The notes: generated from the letters alone by a model not told the origin. Counted from the first letter of the stretch, positions 1-7,150 are shown. The stretch: DNA of 9,680 nucleotides from Omnitrophica WOR_2 bacterium RIFCSPHIGHO2_02_FULL_52_10 (GCA_001805655.1 MHGR01000037.1:1-9680), one strand, 5' to 3'. A program made the numbers and translations.

Positions 1-447
1 ATGCGGCACACGGAATCCGGTCTCGCCATTCCTGATTTCCCAAAAATGGGAGGGCATTGGATCCCGGTCTTTGATCAAACCATGTTGGAGACAATCAATA
101 ATTTACGTTTTGATCAGAATTTTGACCCCGTTACCCTGGGACAGATTTTTTATAACTTTTTGCACCGGCTGGGGGCGCTGCTCATCCTTATATTTCTGGG
201 GATTTTGAATATTTTGATTTTCCAATTCCCTAAAGGGCGCCCGCGGGTATTTCGGACAGTGCTTTGGATTGACATATTTCTTGGGGTACAGATTATTTTA
301 GGCGCATTGACGGTTTTAACGATAAAATCACCGCTGATCACAAGTTTGCATGTCGTGACAGGAGCCGCAATCCTCGGGGTGTCGTTTTTGTTAATTCTGC
401 GCGCAGCTCCCTTGACGCTGCGTGATTTTAAGCAATCGGTCGTATAA
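1..447 (+). CDS. ctaA: Heme A synthase (CtaA/COX15 family), C-terminal half, cut by the left edge
   Basis: Heme A synthase oxidises the C8 methyl of heme O to a formyl group, in the cytoplasmic membrane, giving heme A for aa3-type oxidases. The frame is open at base 1, so the first Met is probably internal. The segment MRHTESGLAIPDFP matches what I recall as the start of the second repeat in COX15/CtaA proteins (usual form G-A-V-M-R-H-T-x-x-G-L-A-I-P-D-F-P), so about half the protein lies upstream. Three hydrophobic helices follow at about residues 46-74, 85-108 and 112-135. H55 (FLHRLGA) and H117 (SLHVVTGA) sit where the C-terminal repeat carries its two heme-ligand histidines. The TAA stop is two bases before the ctaB start, so the two are one operon and act consecutively (heme B to O to A). 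The family call is firm; the true start is not visible. Confidence 0.87.
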   Translation: MRHTESGLAIPDFPKMGGHWIPVFDQTMLETINNLRFDQNFDPVTLGQIFYNFLHRLGALLILIFLGILNILIFQFPKGRPRVFRTVLWIDIFLGVQIILGALTVLTIKSPLITSLHVVTGAAILGVSFLLILRAAPLTLRDFKQSVV

Positions 448-449
448 AA

Positions 450-1316
450 ATGAAGCGTTTAAGCAAATTATCTGCCTATTACGAGTTGACCAAGCCGCGC
501 ATAATGACGATGGTATTGGTCACGACAGCACTGGGCTTTTATCTCGCAAGTGAGGGGAAGGCGCCGACCGGACTTTTTGCGTATTTGCTGCTGGGGGTTG
601 CCATGGTTTGCGGCGGATCGTCGGTGTTAAACCACTACCTTGAGCGGGAATTTGATTCCAAAATGGAACGGACCAAGAACCGGCCGATCCCCTCCGGAAT
701 CATCGCCCCTGAGCGCGCCTTGAGCTTCGGGATTGTCCTGGCGCTGGCCGGCATTTTTATTCTTTACGTTAAGGTGAATATTTTAACCGCTTTTTTAAGT
801 CTGCTGACTTCTTTTTTGTATATTATGGTCTATACGCCGATGAAACGGTTTAGCTGGTTGAATACGACGGTCGGGGCATTCCCGGGCGCCATTCCGCCCC
901 TGGGAGGCTGGGCCGCGGCAACCGGCAGCCTGAGTTTCGAGGCGGGGATTTTATTTCTTATTCTGTTTATATGGCAACACCCCCATTTTTACGCCATTGC
1001 TTGGATGATGCGTGAGGATTATCGCAGAGGAGGGTTTAAAATGCTGCCGGTGGTGGAGCCCACGGGGGAGAGGATGTTCCGGCATATTACCTGGTGGAGT
1101 TATATACTGATTCCCGTATCGCTTATTCCGGTTGTGATTGGCATGTCCGGCGCGATTTATTGCACGGGCGCTTTGGCGGCAGGTATCTTATTACTGATGA
1201 CCAGCCGGAGATTTGTCCTGACCCGCTCGAATATGCTGGCGCGCAGGCTCCTGCCCGCCACGGTTGTTTATCTTCCGGTTTTATTGTTTCTGATTGTCAT
1301 AGATTTGAATTTCTAA
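450..1316 (+). CDS. ctaB: Protoheme IX farnesyltransferase (heme O synthase)
   Basis: This is an integral membrane prenyltransferase of the UbiA superfamily. It attaches a farnesyl group to the 2-vinyl side chain of heme B to make heme O, the substrate of the heme A synthase encoded just upstream. At 288 residues it has the usual family length, with eight to nine hydrophobic helices. The first prenyl-diphosphate/Mg motif is N61-HYL-E65-REF-D69, followed by KMERTKNRPIPSG. The second conserved stretch is YTPMKRFSWLNTTVGAFPGA (128-147), then PPLGGWAA, and the loop WQHPHFYAIAWMMREDYRRG (175-194) is characteristic of CtaB/CyoE rather than other UbiA enzymes. E65 replaces the more common Asp of the first motif, a conservative change. 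There is no clear ribosome-binding site; with only two bases after the ctaA stop, translational coupling is likely. Confidence 0.96.
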   Translation: MKRLSKLSAYYELTKPRIMTMVLVTTALGFYLASEGKAPTGLFAYLLLGVAMVCGGSSVLNHYLEREFDSKMERTKNRPIPSGIIAPERALSFGIVLALAGIFILYVKVNILTAFLSLLTSFLYIMVYTPMKRFSWLNTTVGAFPGAIPPLGGWAAATGSLSFEAGILFLILFIWQHPHFYAIAWMMREDYRRGGFKMLPVVEPTGERMFRHITWWSYILIPVSLIPVVIGMSGAIYCTGALAAGILLLMTSRRFVLTRSNMLARRLLPATVVYLPVLLFLIVIDLNF

Positions 1317-1320
1317 CCGC

Positions 1321-1914
1321 ATGTCTAAGAAAAAAATTTTCGCGATCACCGGCATTTGCCTAATCGGCGGCCTGTTTGTTACCTACACGGCCTGGTCATT
1401 TTACCGGGAAACCCAGCACAAAAAGCTGCCGGTGTTGGGGCAAATTGAGAATTTTCAGCTGTATGATGAACAAGGCCGGGATTTTTCCCTCAACCGGCTG
1501 GAAGGCGATATCTGGGTTGCCAATTTCTTTTTCACCACGTGCGGGGATATTTGCCCGGTCATGTCCAGGAATATGGCGGCTTTGCACCGCACTTTTGTGA
1601 TGATGGATGATGTTGCCTTTGTTTCTATCACGGTAAATCCGGAAATGGATTTTTCAGGCGTTCTGAAGTCCTATGCCGAGAAATTTAATGCCGACACGGA
1701 CAAATGGCATTTTCTCACCGGTCCTCGCGCCAAGATTCAGGAACTCGCCGTCAAGAGTTTTAAACTGGGCTCGATTGATGAGCCAATTTTTCACAGCCCC
1801 AAATTCGCCCTGGTCGACCGCCACGGCCTGGTCCGCGGGTATTATGACGGTGTTCAATCGGGCGAAGTAAGCCAATTATTCAAAGACGTTGCGTTGCTTT
1901 TGAAGGAAAAATAA
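1321..1914 (+). CDS. sco: SCO1/SenC family copper chaperone for cytochrome oxidase assembly
   Basis: This is a membrane-anchored thioredoxin-fold protein of 197 residues that helps deliver copper to, or reduce, the CuA site of cytochrome oxidase subunit II. A lysine-rich start and one hydrophobic segment (about residues 6-24) act as signal anchor, placing the domain outside the cytoplasmic membrane. The copper-binding pair is C74-G-D-I-C78-P within FFFTTCGDICPV, and the third ligand is H158 in DEPIFHSPKFALVD, a normal SCO arrangement. The residue after the first Cys is Gly rather than the frequent Pro. The C-terminal segment DRHGLVRGYYDG is also typical. The gene begins four bases after the ctaB stop and precedes a DUF420 gene, a common order in oxidase assembly operons. 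A role in general periplasmic thiol chemistry is the alternative, but the neighbours favour oxidase assembly. Confidence 0.93.
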   Translation: MSKKKIFAITGICLIGGLFVTYTAWSFYRETQHKKLPVLGQIENFQLYDEQGRDFSLNRLEGDIWVANFFFTTCGDICPVMSRNMAALHRTFVMMDDVAFVSITVNPEMDFSGVLKSYAEKFNADTDKWHFLTGPRAKIQELAVKSFKLGSIDEPIFHSPKFALVDRHGLVRGYYDGVQSGEVSQLFKDVALLLKEK

Positions 1915-1926
1915 AGAAAGGATGGC

Positions 1927-2346
1927 ATGGGCCCCCATTATTTACCGACTGTCAATGCCTGTCTCAATGCGACGGCTTTTGTGCTTTTGATGGTGGGATG
2001 GCGGGCGATTAAGGCGGGTCATCGCGTGCGGCATCAGAAATTCATGATTGCCGCTTTGATTGCTTCTTCGCTCTTCCTGTGCTCCTATGTGACCTATCAT
2101 TATCTCATTCACGGCGCGGTGACTCGCTATCAAGGAACGGGAATTTGGCGGTGTGTTTATTTTACCATTTTAGTGACGCACACCCCGCTGGCCATGGCCA
2201 TTGTTCCCTTTTGTGCCATGGCGGTTTACCATGCGGTTAGGGGGAATTTTACCGCGCACGTGAAGATCACGCGGTGGCTGTTCCCGGCCTGGGTGTATGT
2301 TTCGGTCACGGGTGTGGCGATCTATTTAATGCTTTATGTTTTCTGA
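1927..2346 (+). CDS. DUF420 family membrane protein linked to cytochrome oxidase
   Basis: The protein has 139 residues with four hydrophobic helices and matches the DUF420 pattern as I know it: LPTVNACLNATAFVLL near the N-terminus, RHQKFMIAA, YVTYHYLIHG, GTGIWRCVYFTILVTHTPLA, and the ending WVYVSVTGVAIYLMLY. Histidines H36, H58, H62, H85, H102 and H111 lie in or beside helices. DUF420 proteins are usually encoded beside SCO and ctaB genes and resemble small parts of oxidase subunit III; the Bacillus/Staphylococcus member CtaM is needed for heme-copper oxidase function. A similar assembly role is inferred here. The start chosen follows an AAAGGA ribosome-binding site; an ATG five bases earlier is out of frame. 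It is the last gene of its operon and its stop lies 12 bp from the stop of the converging operon, with no intrinsic terminator between. Confidence 0.87.
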   Translation: MGPHYLPTVNACLNATAFVLLMVGWRAIKAGHRVRHQKFMIAALIASSLFLCSYVTYHYLIHGAVTRYQGTGIWRCVYFTILVTHTPLAMAIVPFCAMAVYHAVRGNFTAHVKITRWLFPAWVYVSVTGVAIYLMLYVF

Positions 2347-2358
2347 GTTATCCGCTAA

Positions 2359-2664
2359 CTACTTTCCGCGTATCGCGCGGAGCAAAAACCTTCCTAAAGC
2401 CTTTTCCTTGTTCCAGAAAAACTGGAATTGCCCCAACAGTGAGCCGAAAACAATCAGGTTGATTTGGTAGGCGGGGAAGACAACGACAAGCCAGGCAAAA
2501 AATTTGATCCAGAAGGGGGTCTTAGGGGTAATGCCCAGCCAATGAAACACCGGCTGGCGCTCGTAGATGATGAGCATGCCGGCAATGGAAAAAACCAGCA
2601 TGATGATGACAAACTCAAAATTGCTGTCAATGTTCCATTTCGTTTTCAGTCGGTCAATCCACAT
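2359..2664 (-). CDS. Small two-helix membrane protein, DUF6787-like
   Basis: The predicted protein is 101 residues, starting MWIDRLKTKWNI. It has two hydrophobic stretches (about residues 17-34 and 52-78), the second running into GQFQFFWNKEKALGRF. The short Lys/Trp-rich start, two helices and the G-Q-F-x-F-F-W-x-K-E-K ending recall the DUF6787 family, common in Bacteroidota and of unknown function; this is from memory and not checked. I chose the start at 2664 because the family usually begins with a short M-x-x-x-L-K-x-K-W segment and an AGGCGA sequence lies just upstream. An in-frame ATG at 2682 would add six residues (MRIRRT) and starts almost directly after the preceding stop. It is the last gene of the minus-strand cluster, and its 3' end faces the DUF420 gene. 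It has no catalytic motif. Confidence 0.68.
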   Translation of the reverse strand: MWIDRLKTKWNIDSNFEFVIIMLVFSIAGMLIIYERQPVFHWLGITPKTPFWIKFFAWLVVVFPAYQINLIVFGSLLGQFQFFWNKEKALGRFLLRAIRGK

Positions 2665-2686
2665 AGTTCGCCTAATGCGCATACGT

Positions 2687-2809
2687 TTAAAACGTTGTCG
2701 CGAGAAAGTAAATCCCCAATGCCAAGACCGCAGCCGCGGTCAGGGCAAGGACGATCATCATTGCCCGGAAACCGTCCGCGCCGGTATCGAATTTTAAGAT
2801 TGTTTTCAT
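2687..2809 (-). CDS. Very small single-helix membrane protein (40 aa), unrecognised
   Basis: This is a 40-codon reading frame. It begins MKTILKFDTGADGFRAMM, with a short charged N-terminal tail, and continues as one hydrophobic helix (about residues 15-38, rich in Ala, Leu, Val and Ile) ending LATTF. The ATG overlaps the stop of the preceding 56-aa gene as ATGA, a classic sign of translational coupling. G-rich sequence (AAGGGGCAGGCGG) lies upstream as a possible ribosome-binding site. It fills exactly the space between its neighbours in a tightly packed unit, which is the main reason for calling it real. The size and single helix recall accessory subunits of respiratory enzymes (the CydX/CcoQ class), but there is no sequence resemblance that I can see. 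Function unknown. Confidence 0.62.
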   Translation of the reverse strand: MKTILKFDTGADGFRAMMIVLALTAAAVLALGIYFLATTF

Positions 2810-2976
2810 GGCCGCCTGCCCCTTACGACGTAACGCTGAATTATCCAGCCGAACCCGAACAAAACCAGCCCGAGGACAAGCGTCATGCGGCTCATCAACC
2901 GCGGAAAGTTCGCCATAAAACCGATCAAAAGGACGGTCAGGCCTGCTGCCTGAAATATTTTGGCCAAATAATACAT
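2806..2976 (-). CDS. Small membrane protein with two helices (56 aa), unrecognised
   Basis: This is a 56-codon frame beginning MYYLAKIFQAAG. Two hydrophobic segments (about residues 8-24 and 31-47) are separated by a short turn, NFPRLMSR, and followed by a basic tail ending VVRGRRP. Its ATG overlaps the stop of the upstream four-helix membrane gene (TGATG), and its own TGA overlaps the next ATG (ATGA), so it is locked between two neighbours. GGGGGC about eight bases upstream could act as ribosome-binding site. The hydrophobic hairpin layout is credible for a membrane subunit or assembly factor. I recognise no family. The opposite strand also carries a long open frame here, but that one is proline- and charge-rich and looks like the antisense image of these membrane genes. 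Confidence 0.66.
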   Translation of the reverse strand: MYYLAKIFQAAGLTVLLIGFMANFPRLMSRMTLVLGLVLFGFGWIIQRYVVRGRRP

Positions 2977-3449
2977 CAGGCCGCCCCCGACATTTCCAAA
3001 ATGATCTGCGTGTTATTTCTAAAACATTCGTGCTGGACGATTTTGGACTTTACATAGTGGGCCAGGCAGCCGATGAAGATGGCCTGATACAGCCATGCCG
3101 GCAAGCGGTGCGTGTCAACGGCCCCCACCAGGACAAATAAAATGACCATGAACAGGATGTTGAGCATCAGCGGGGGGTAGACTTTGCGCTTGATGGCGAT
3201 GGACCTTTTATGGAAGGCCGCATCCAGGCGGTGTTCCTGCGTGTATTCCTTGACACCGACCCCGGTGCCGACAAAAAAGAAAATGACTAAGGTTTCGGTG
3301 AACGAATAGACAATGCACGTCAAGACCATAAATGTCAAGTGGTTGGCCTGCAACACGCGGAAATTAAGAAAACTCTGTATAAACGCGACCAAAAACATCG
3401 TGAAGGTCAAAAGACTCAACAGGTAGCATGTGTTCATGAAAAACCACAT
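2976..3449 (-). CDS. Four-helix membrane protein of unknown function
   Basis: The protein has 157 residues and about four hydrophobic helices (roughly 3-28, 38-62, 94-112 and 117-132). Between helices 2 and 3 lies a charged loop that starts VGTGVGVKEYTQEHRLD and continues with AAFHKRSIAIKRKVYPP. After helix 3 comes GAVDTHRLPAWL, and after helix 4 AHYVKSKIVQHECFRNNTQI, leading to a short polar C-terminus. Histidines H37, H73, H80, H114, H131 and H140 are possible cofactor or metal ligands, but that is speculation. The start at 3449 is preferred because a GGGAGA ribosome-binding site sits seven bases upstream; ATG at 3455 and TTG at 3464 are in-frame alternatives. It lies 24 bp after the ferredoxin stop and overlaps the following 56-aa gene by TGATG. 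I do not recognise the family. Confidence 0.85.
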   Translation of the reverse strand: MWFFMNTCYLLSLLTFTMFLVAFIQSFLNFRVLQANHLTFMVLTCIVYSFTETLVIFFFVGTGVGVKEYTQEHRLDAAFHKRSIAIKRKVYPPLMLNILFMVILFVLVGAVDTHRLPAWLYQAIFIGCLAHYVKSKIVQHECFRNNTQIILEMSGAA

Positions 3450-3473
3450 TGTCATTTCTCCCAAGCAGGCACA

Positions 3474-3833
3474 CTAACTTTTTGTTTTGCCGTAGGCAGG
3501 CTCGATGTCATCGGACAGTTCAATTTTGTATTGCGCTTCAAATTGGGCAGTGGGGAGCATGTCGATGGCGTCCCATGTCAGTTGAGTGCAGACGCGCGCG
3601 CAGATCTGGCAGCCGATGCATTCATTGAAGCGGATCTGAACCGGCGGGATTGGGATATTGTATTTATGGCCGGGCACGGGCTGGATACAATCCACCGGAC
3701 AAAATGGGACGCACACCTGGCACCCTGTGCAATTGTCCTCATCGACAACCGCGACCATTTTGGGCTTTTTCTTCTTTTTGGTTATTTTTGCCGGAAGGGC
3801 GGGGATGCTCTTATAATGGTCGTACGTGGCCAC
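3474..3833 (-). CDS. Ferredoxin with two 4Fe-4S motifs and a lysine-rich N-terminal extension
   Basis: This is a predicted cytoplasmic electron carrier of 119 residues. The first cluster motif is C35-TG-C38-QV-C41-VPF-C45-P, the second C72-IG-C75-QI-C78-ARV-C82. Each has the C-x2-C-x2-C-x3-C spacing expected for a 4Fe-4S cluster. The second lacks the usual Pro after its last Cys, and the 26 residues between the motifs (including VPGHKYNIPIPP) are longer than in clostridial-type ferredoxins. Residues 1-26 form an extension with a run of lysines (KKKKKPKM) and could contact a partner or the membrane surface. It starts at GTG, with GGAGA five bases upstream. It follows the FdxA-type gene by 52 bp and precedes a four-helix membrane protein by 24 bp. 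Its redox partner is unknown. Confidence 0.92.
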   Translation of the reverse strand: MATYDHYKSIPALPAKITKKKKKPKMVAVVDEDNCTGCQVCVPFCPVDCIQPVPGHKYNIPIPPVQIRFNECIGCQICARVCTQLTWDAIDMLPTAQFEAQYKIELSDDIEPAYGKTKS

Positions 3834-3885
3834 TGTTGTCTCCAGCGTCTATTTCAAATGCCGAGCGCGATAAAGGCGTTCACGA

Positions 3886-4173
3886 CTATTTAGATTTGTC
3901 TTTGGCGAGCGGCTCTTTTTTTTCCGTAATCACGGGGAGGGTCTTTGACTTCTCGGTGTTCAGGGCGATGTATTTTTTCCATTGCTCAGGAACGTCTTCT
4001 TCCACGTAGATCGCCTGGACGGGGCATTCCGGGATGCAGGCGCCGCAGTCAATGCAGACTTCCGGATCAATTACCAGCATTTCGGCATCTTCATGAAAAC
4101 AATCGACCGGACAAACGGTAACGCAATCCGTATACTTACATTTTATGCATGGCTCGGTTACGATGTGGGACAT
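3886..4173 (-). CDS. fdxA: Seven-iron ferredoxin (FdxA type, 3Fe-4S plus 4Fe-4S)
   Basis: This is a 95-residue soluble electron carrier closely resembling Azotobacter vinelandii ferredoxin I and FdxA proteins. By alignment to that protein from memory, the 3Fe-4S cluster would use C9, C17 and C50, and the 4Fe-4S cluster C21, C40, C43 and C46. The hallmark segment is [18 protein letters not shown], and C12 and C25 match the extra cysteines of the family. The tail ([12 protein letters not shown], then VITEKKEPL) is also family-typical but ends sooner than in Azotobacter, in a lysine-rich stretch. The start is well supported by AGGAGG seven bases upstream (4181-4186). It is the first gene after the minus-strand promoter. 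It may serve redox delivery to the membrane proteins that follow, which is inferred from gene order only. Confidence 0.95.
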   Translation of the reverse strand: MSHIVTEPCIKCKYTDCVTVCPVDCFHEDAEMLVIDPEVCIDCGACIPECPVQAIYVEEDVPEQWKKYIALNTEKSKTLPVITEKKEPLAKDKSK

Positions 4174-4217
4174 GGAACAACCTCCTGGCAGTTAATAATG
4201 GTCAAATTCTAGAGTGG

Positions 4218-4246
4218 ACTATATCAGCTAATATTTATTTTGTCAA
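4218..4246 (-). promoter_or_regulatory. Sigma70-type promoter for the ferredoxin/membrane-protein operon
   Basis: Read on the minus strand, a perfect -35 TTGACA (4246-4241) and a -10 TATAGT (4223-4218) are separated by exactly 17 bases. Transcription should begin near 4210, giving a leader of about 38 bases that contains the AGGAGG ribosome-binding site of fdxA. It is divergent from the aconitase promoter about 110 bp away. Confidence 0.78.
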
Positions 4247-4353
4247 ATCCAAATCGCCTTATCCTAATGGCTACGAAGCGTTATTTCAAGCATAATTTGT
4301 CGTTTTTGCCTGAAAAATTTTGTGTTTTTTTAACCAATTTTCCAAAACCCCGA
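4247..4353. other. AT-rich spacer between divergent promoters
   Basis: This stretch of about 107 bp between the -35 boxes of the two divergent promoters is AT-rich, with runs of A and T around 4310-4340. I see no gene, convincing inverted repeat or terminator. It is the natural place for a shared regulator-binding site or UP elements, but no known operator is recognisable. Confidence 0.4.
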
Positions 4354-4382
4354 TTGACTCTATGGGGTGCATTCTATATAAT
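4354..4382 (+). promoter_or_regulatory. Sigma70-type promoter of aconitase
   Basis: A -35 TTGACT (4354-4359) and a consensus -10 TATAAT (4377-4382) are separated by exactly 17 bases. Transcription would begin near 4389. This leaves a leader of about 41 bases before the TTG start at 4430, and makes the earlier in-frame TTG at 4403 unlikely because it would lie only about 14 bases into the message. Confidence 0.8.
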
Positions 4383-4414
4383 ACAGCCACTAAATAGGCA
4401 GCTTGGCACGCCTC

Positions 4415-4423
4415 AGAAGGGAG
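4415..4423 (+). promoter_or_regulatory. Ribosome-binding site that fixes the TTG start of aconitase
   Basis: AGAAGGGAG ends six bases before the TTG at 4430, a near-ideal Shine-Dalgarno distance. It selects that TTG over the in-frame TTG at 4403, which lies upstream of this site. Confidence 0.75.
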
Positions 4424-4429
4424 TTCCCC

Positions 4430-7129
4430 TTGAGTACAAAATTTGATGTCAACGATGTCAAAGCGGATTTGCGCGTCCATAACACGGCCTACAGGATAGC
4501 CAGCCTGTCCCGTCTGCCAAAATCGGGCCTCGGAGACCCAGGAAAGCTTCCTTTTTCGATCAAGATTCTGCTGGAGAGCGCGGTGCGGAGTTATGATGGT
4601 TATCAAATCACGATGAAAGACATCGAGGCCCTTGTGCGCTGGTCACCCAAGCCGGCGGATGCCGCGGAGATCGGTTTCAAGCCCGGGCGCGTGATCCTTC
4701 AGGATTTTACGGGGGTGCCGTGCATCGTGGATTTGGCGGCCATGCGTGACGGACTCAAACGCCTTGGCGGGGATTATCGGAAAATTAATCCTCAGGTGCC
4801 TTGTGACTTGGTCATCGATCATTCCGTTCAGGTGGACGCGTTCGGGAGCAAGAACGCGTTAAAAATCAATGTCGAGCTCGAATTCAAACGCAATAAAGAG
4901 CGTTATGAATTTCTGAAGTGGGGTCAAAATGTATTTACGAATTTCCGTGTCATTCCGCCGGCAACGGGCATTGTCCACCAGGTGAACCTGGAATATCTCG
5001 CCAAGGGGGTTTTAACCAAGAAGGAAGGCAAGGAGCTTGTTGCCTTCCCAGACAGCCTGGTTGGAACGGACAGCCACACCACCATGATCAACGGATTGGG
5101 GATTGTCGGTTGGGGGGTGGGCGGCATTGAAGCCGAGGCGGTCATGCTCGGCGAACCGATTTACATGCTCATACCTGAAGTGATTGGTTTTAAGTTAACC
5201 GGCAAAATGGGCGAAGGCGTTACGGCCACGGATTTGGTCTTGACGGTGACGGAAATGCTGCGCAAAAAGGGCGTTGTCGGAAAATTCATCGAATTTTACG
5301 GCGGCGGGTTAAAAAATTTAACGTTGCCGGACCGGGCGACCATTGCGAACATGGCCCCTGAATACGGCGCCACGATAGGCTTGTTCCCCATCGATGACAT
5401 AACCCTGGATTATTATCGGCTGACAGGCCGGAAGGACGCTGAGGTGGATTTGGTCGAAGCGTACATGAAAGAGCAGGGGATGTTTTATTCGGGTAAGGGC
5501 GCGGACCCTCTATTTACGGACACGTTAAAACTGGATTTATCGGATGTGTGCCCAAGCGTGGCGGGGCCCAAACGGCCGCAGGATCGCATGGCTTTATCCG
5601 CGCTGAAAGAAAATTTTAACCGCGATCTTGTTAAGTCCGTGAACGACCGCGGTTTCGGCTTGACACCCGATCAGGTGAACCGCAGCGTGGACATCAAGAA
5701 CGGCCGTAAGGCAACCATCACGCACGGGTCCGTCGTCATCGCCGCCATCACCAGTTGTACCAACACATCCAATCCTTCGGTTTTGATTTGCGCCGGCCTG
5801 TTAGCCAAAAGGGCCGTTGAGAAGGGCTTAGCTGTCCGGGCGCACGTGAAAACAAGTTTTGCGCCGGGGTCACAAGTTGTGGAGGAATATTTGCGCGCCG
5901 CCGGGCTCCTGAAATACTTGGAAAAACTGAAATTTCATATCGTCGGTTACGGCTGTACGACCTGTATCGGAAATAGCGGCCCGCTGCCGGAGGCCGTTTC
6001 CGGCGCAATCGCGGAAGGGAATTTAATTGCGGTCAGTGTTTTAAGCGGCAATAGGAATTTTGAAGGGCGCATAAATCCGCAAACAAAGGCCAATTATTTG
6101 GCCAGCCCGCCACTGGTCGTGGCGTATGCCCTGGCCGGGACGGTGAAAATTAATCTGGACACGGAGCCGCTCGGCAAGGACAAAAGTGGTCAGGATGTCT
6201 ACCTGATGGATCTTTGGCCCAGCCAGGCGGAAATCAATAAAGTCATCGGGAAATATGTGAGCGCGCGCGTGTTTCGAAAACGATACAAAACCGTCTGCCG
6301 GGGAAATGCCGATTGGAACGCCATCAAGGGCTCGAATTCTGATTTATATGATTGGAAGCCCGAGAGCACCTATATTCAGGAGCCGCCTTTTTTCAAGGAC
6401 ATGGACAAAGAGGCCGGAACAATTCAGGAAATCCGCAGCGCCCGCGTGTTGGTCATGGTGGGCGACTCGGTCACGACCGATCACATTTCCCCGGCCGGCT
6501 CGTTTTCCGCGGATTCACCGGCGGGAAAATATTTGATCGAACAAGGTGTCGCGCCGGCCGACTTTAATAGCTACGGCGCCCGCCGCGGGAATGACCGTGT
6601 CATGACGCGCGGCACCTTTGCCAATATCCGCTTACGCAATCAGCTGGCCCCGGGGACGGAAGGGTCATGGACCATCCATTTCCCCAGTAATGAAAAAATG
6701 AACATCTATGATGCGGCTCTGCGATATAAGGCAGACAAGACACCGCTGATGGTCCTGGCTGGGAAAGAATACGGGGCAGGTTCAAGCCGGGATTGGGCGG
6801 CCAAGGGGACCGCTCTGCTGGGAGTGCGGGTGGTCATCGCGCAAAGTTACGAGCGTATTCACCGCAGTAATCTGGCCGGCATGGGTGTTTTACCCCTGGA
6901 ATTTAAGCCGGGGGAGTCAGCGCAATCGCTTGGCCTGACGGGAAATGAGGTCTATGATTTTGAGGGCATCACGGACAATCTCAAGCCGCGTCAGGAAGTC
7001 ACGGTCATGGCAAAAATAGGCAGCGGCATTAAGCGTTTTCAGTGCGCCGCGCGCTTGGACACCCCTGTTGAAGTGGATTATTTCCGTAACGGCGGAATCC
7101 TGCCCACCGTCTTGCGCAAGATCGCATAA
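4430..7129 (+). CDS. acnA: Aconitate hydratase A
   Basis: This cytosolic 4Fe-4S enzyme isomerises citrate to isocitrate through cis-aconitate in the TCA or glyoxylate cycle. At 899 residues it matches the AcnA/IRP1 class. The three cluster ligands are C443 (SCTNTS), C509 and C512 (GCTTC), spaced 66 and 3 residues apart as in E. coli AcnA. Other active-site segments are [13 protein letters not shown] (D214, S215, H216), [20 protein letters not shown] near the N-terminus, and in the C-terminal swivel domain [27 protein letters not shown] (R787) and [13 protein letters not shown]. The start is an unusual TTG, chosen for its ribosome-binding site and promoter distance; the resulting N-terminus ([14 protein letters not shown]) fits the family. 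It appears to be a single-gene unit, but no intrinsic terminator follows, so readthrough into leuC is possible. It belongs to the same superfamily as the downstream leuCD. Confidence 0.98.
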   Translation: MSTKFDVNDVKADLRVHNTAYRIASLSRLPKSGLGDPGKLPFSIKILLESAVRSYDGYQITMKDIEALVRWSPKPADAAEIGFKPGRVILQDFTGVPCIVDLAAMRDGLKRLGGDYRKINPQVPCDLVIDHSVQVDAFGSKNALKINVELEFKRNKERYEFLKWGQNVFTNFRVIPPATGIVHQVNLEYLAKGVLTKKEGKELVAFPDSLVGTDSHTTMINGLGIVGWGVGGIEAEAVMLGEPIYMLIPEVIGFKLTGKMGEGVTATDLVLTVTEMLRKKGVVGKFIEFYGGGLKNLTLPDRATIANMAPEYGATIGLFPIDDITLDYYRLTGRKDAEVDLVEAYMKEQGMFYSGKGADPLFTDTLKLDLSDVCPSVAGPKRPQDRMALSALKENFNRDLVKSVNDRGFGLTPDQVNRSVDIKNGRKATITHGSVVIAAITSCTNTSNPSVLICAGLLAKRAVEKGLAVRAHVKTSFAPGSQVVEEYLRAAGLLKYLEKLKFHIVGYGCTTCIGNSGPLPEAVSGAIAEGNLIAVSVLSGNRNFEGRINPQTKANYLASPPLVVAYALAGTVKINLDTEPLGKDKSGQDVYLMDLWPSQAEINKVIGKYVSARVFRKRYKTVCRGNADWNAIKGSNSDLYDWKPESTYIQEPPFFKDMDKEAGTIQEIRSARVLVMVGDSVTTDHISPAGSFSADSPAGKYLIEQGVAPADFNSYGARRGNDRVMTRGTFANIRLRNQLAPGTEGSWTIHFPSNEKMNIYDAALRYKADKTPLMVLAGKEYGAGSSRDWAAKGTALLGVRVVIAQSYERIHRSNLAGMGVLPLEFKPGESAQSLGLTGNEVYDFEGITDNLKPRQEVTVMAKIGSGIKRFQCAARLDTPVEVDYFRNGGILPTVLRKIA

Positions 7130-7150
7130 CCCCGTTTACGACGCAGGAAT

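Noticed and set aside
2365..2381. Hairpin TCCGCG-TATCG-CGCGGA as a terminator
   Set aside because: It is inside the last codons of the DUF6787-like gene and lacks a T-run downstream on either strand.
2464..3057. Plus-strand open frame of 197 codons opposite the small membrane genes
   Set aside because: Its product is rich in Pro, Arg, Gln and Asp with no domain. That is what the reverse strand of hydrophobic coding sequence gives. The minus strand here carries frames linked by stop/start overlaps and continuous with the ferredoxin operon.
3339..3893. Plus-strand open frame of 184 codons across the second ferredoxin
   Set aside because: The opposite strand encodes two exact 4Fe-4S motifs with a placed ribosome-binding site; the plus-strand product has no recognisable domain.
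4403..4429. Upstream TTG start for aconitase, adding nine residues
   Set aside because: It would lie about 14 bases after the predicted transcription start with no ribosome-binding site, whereas the TTG at 4430 has AGAAGGGAG six bases upstream.
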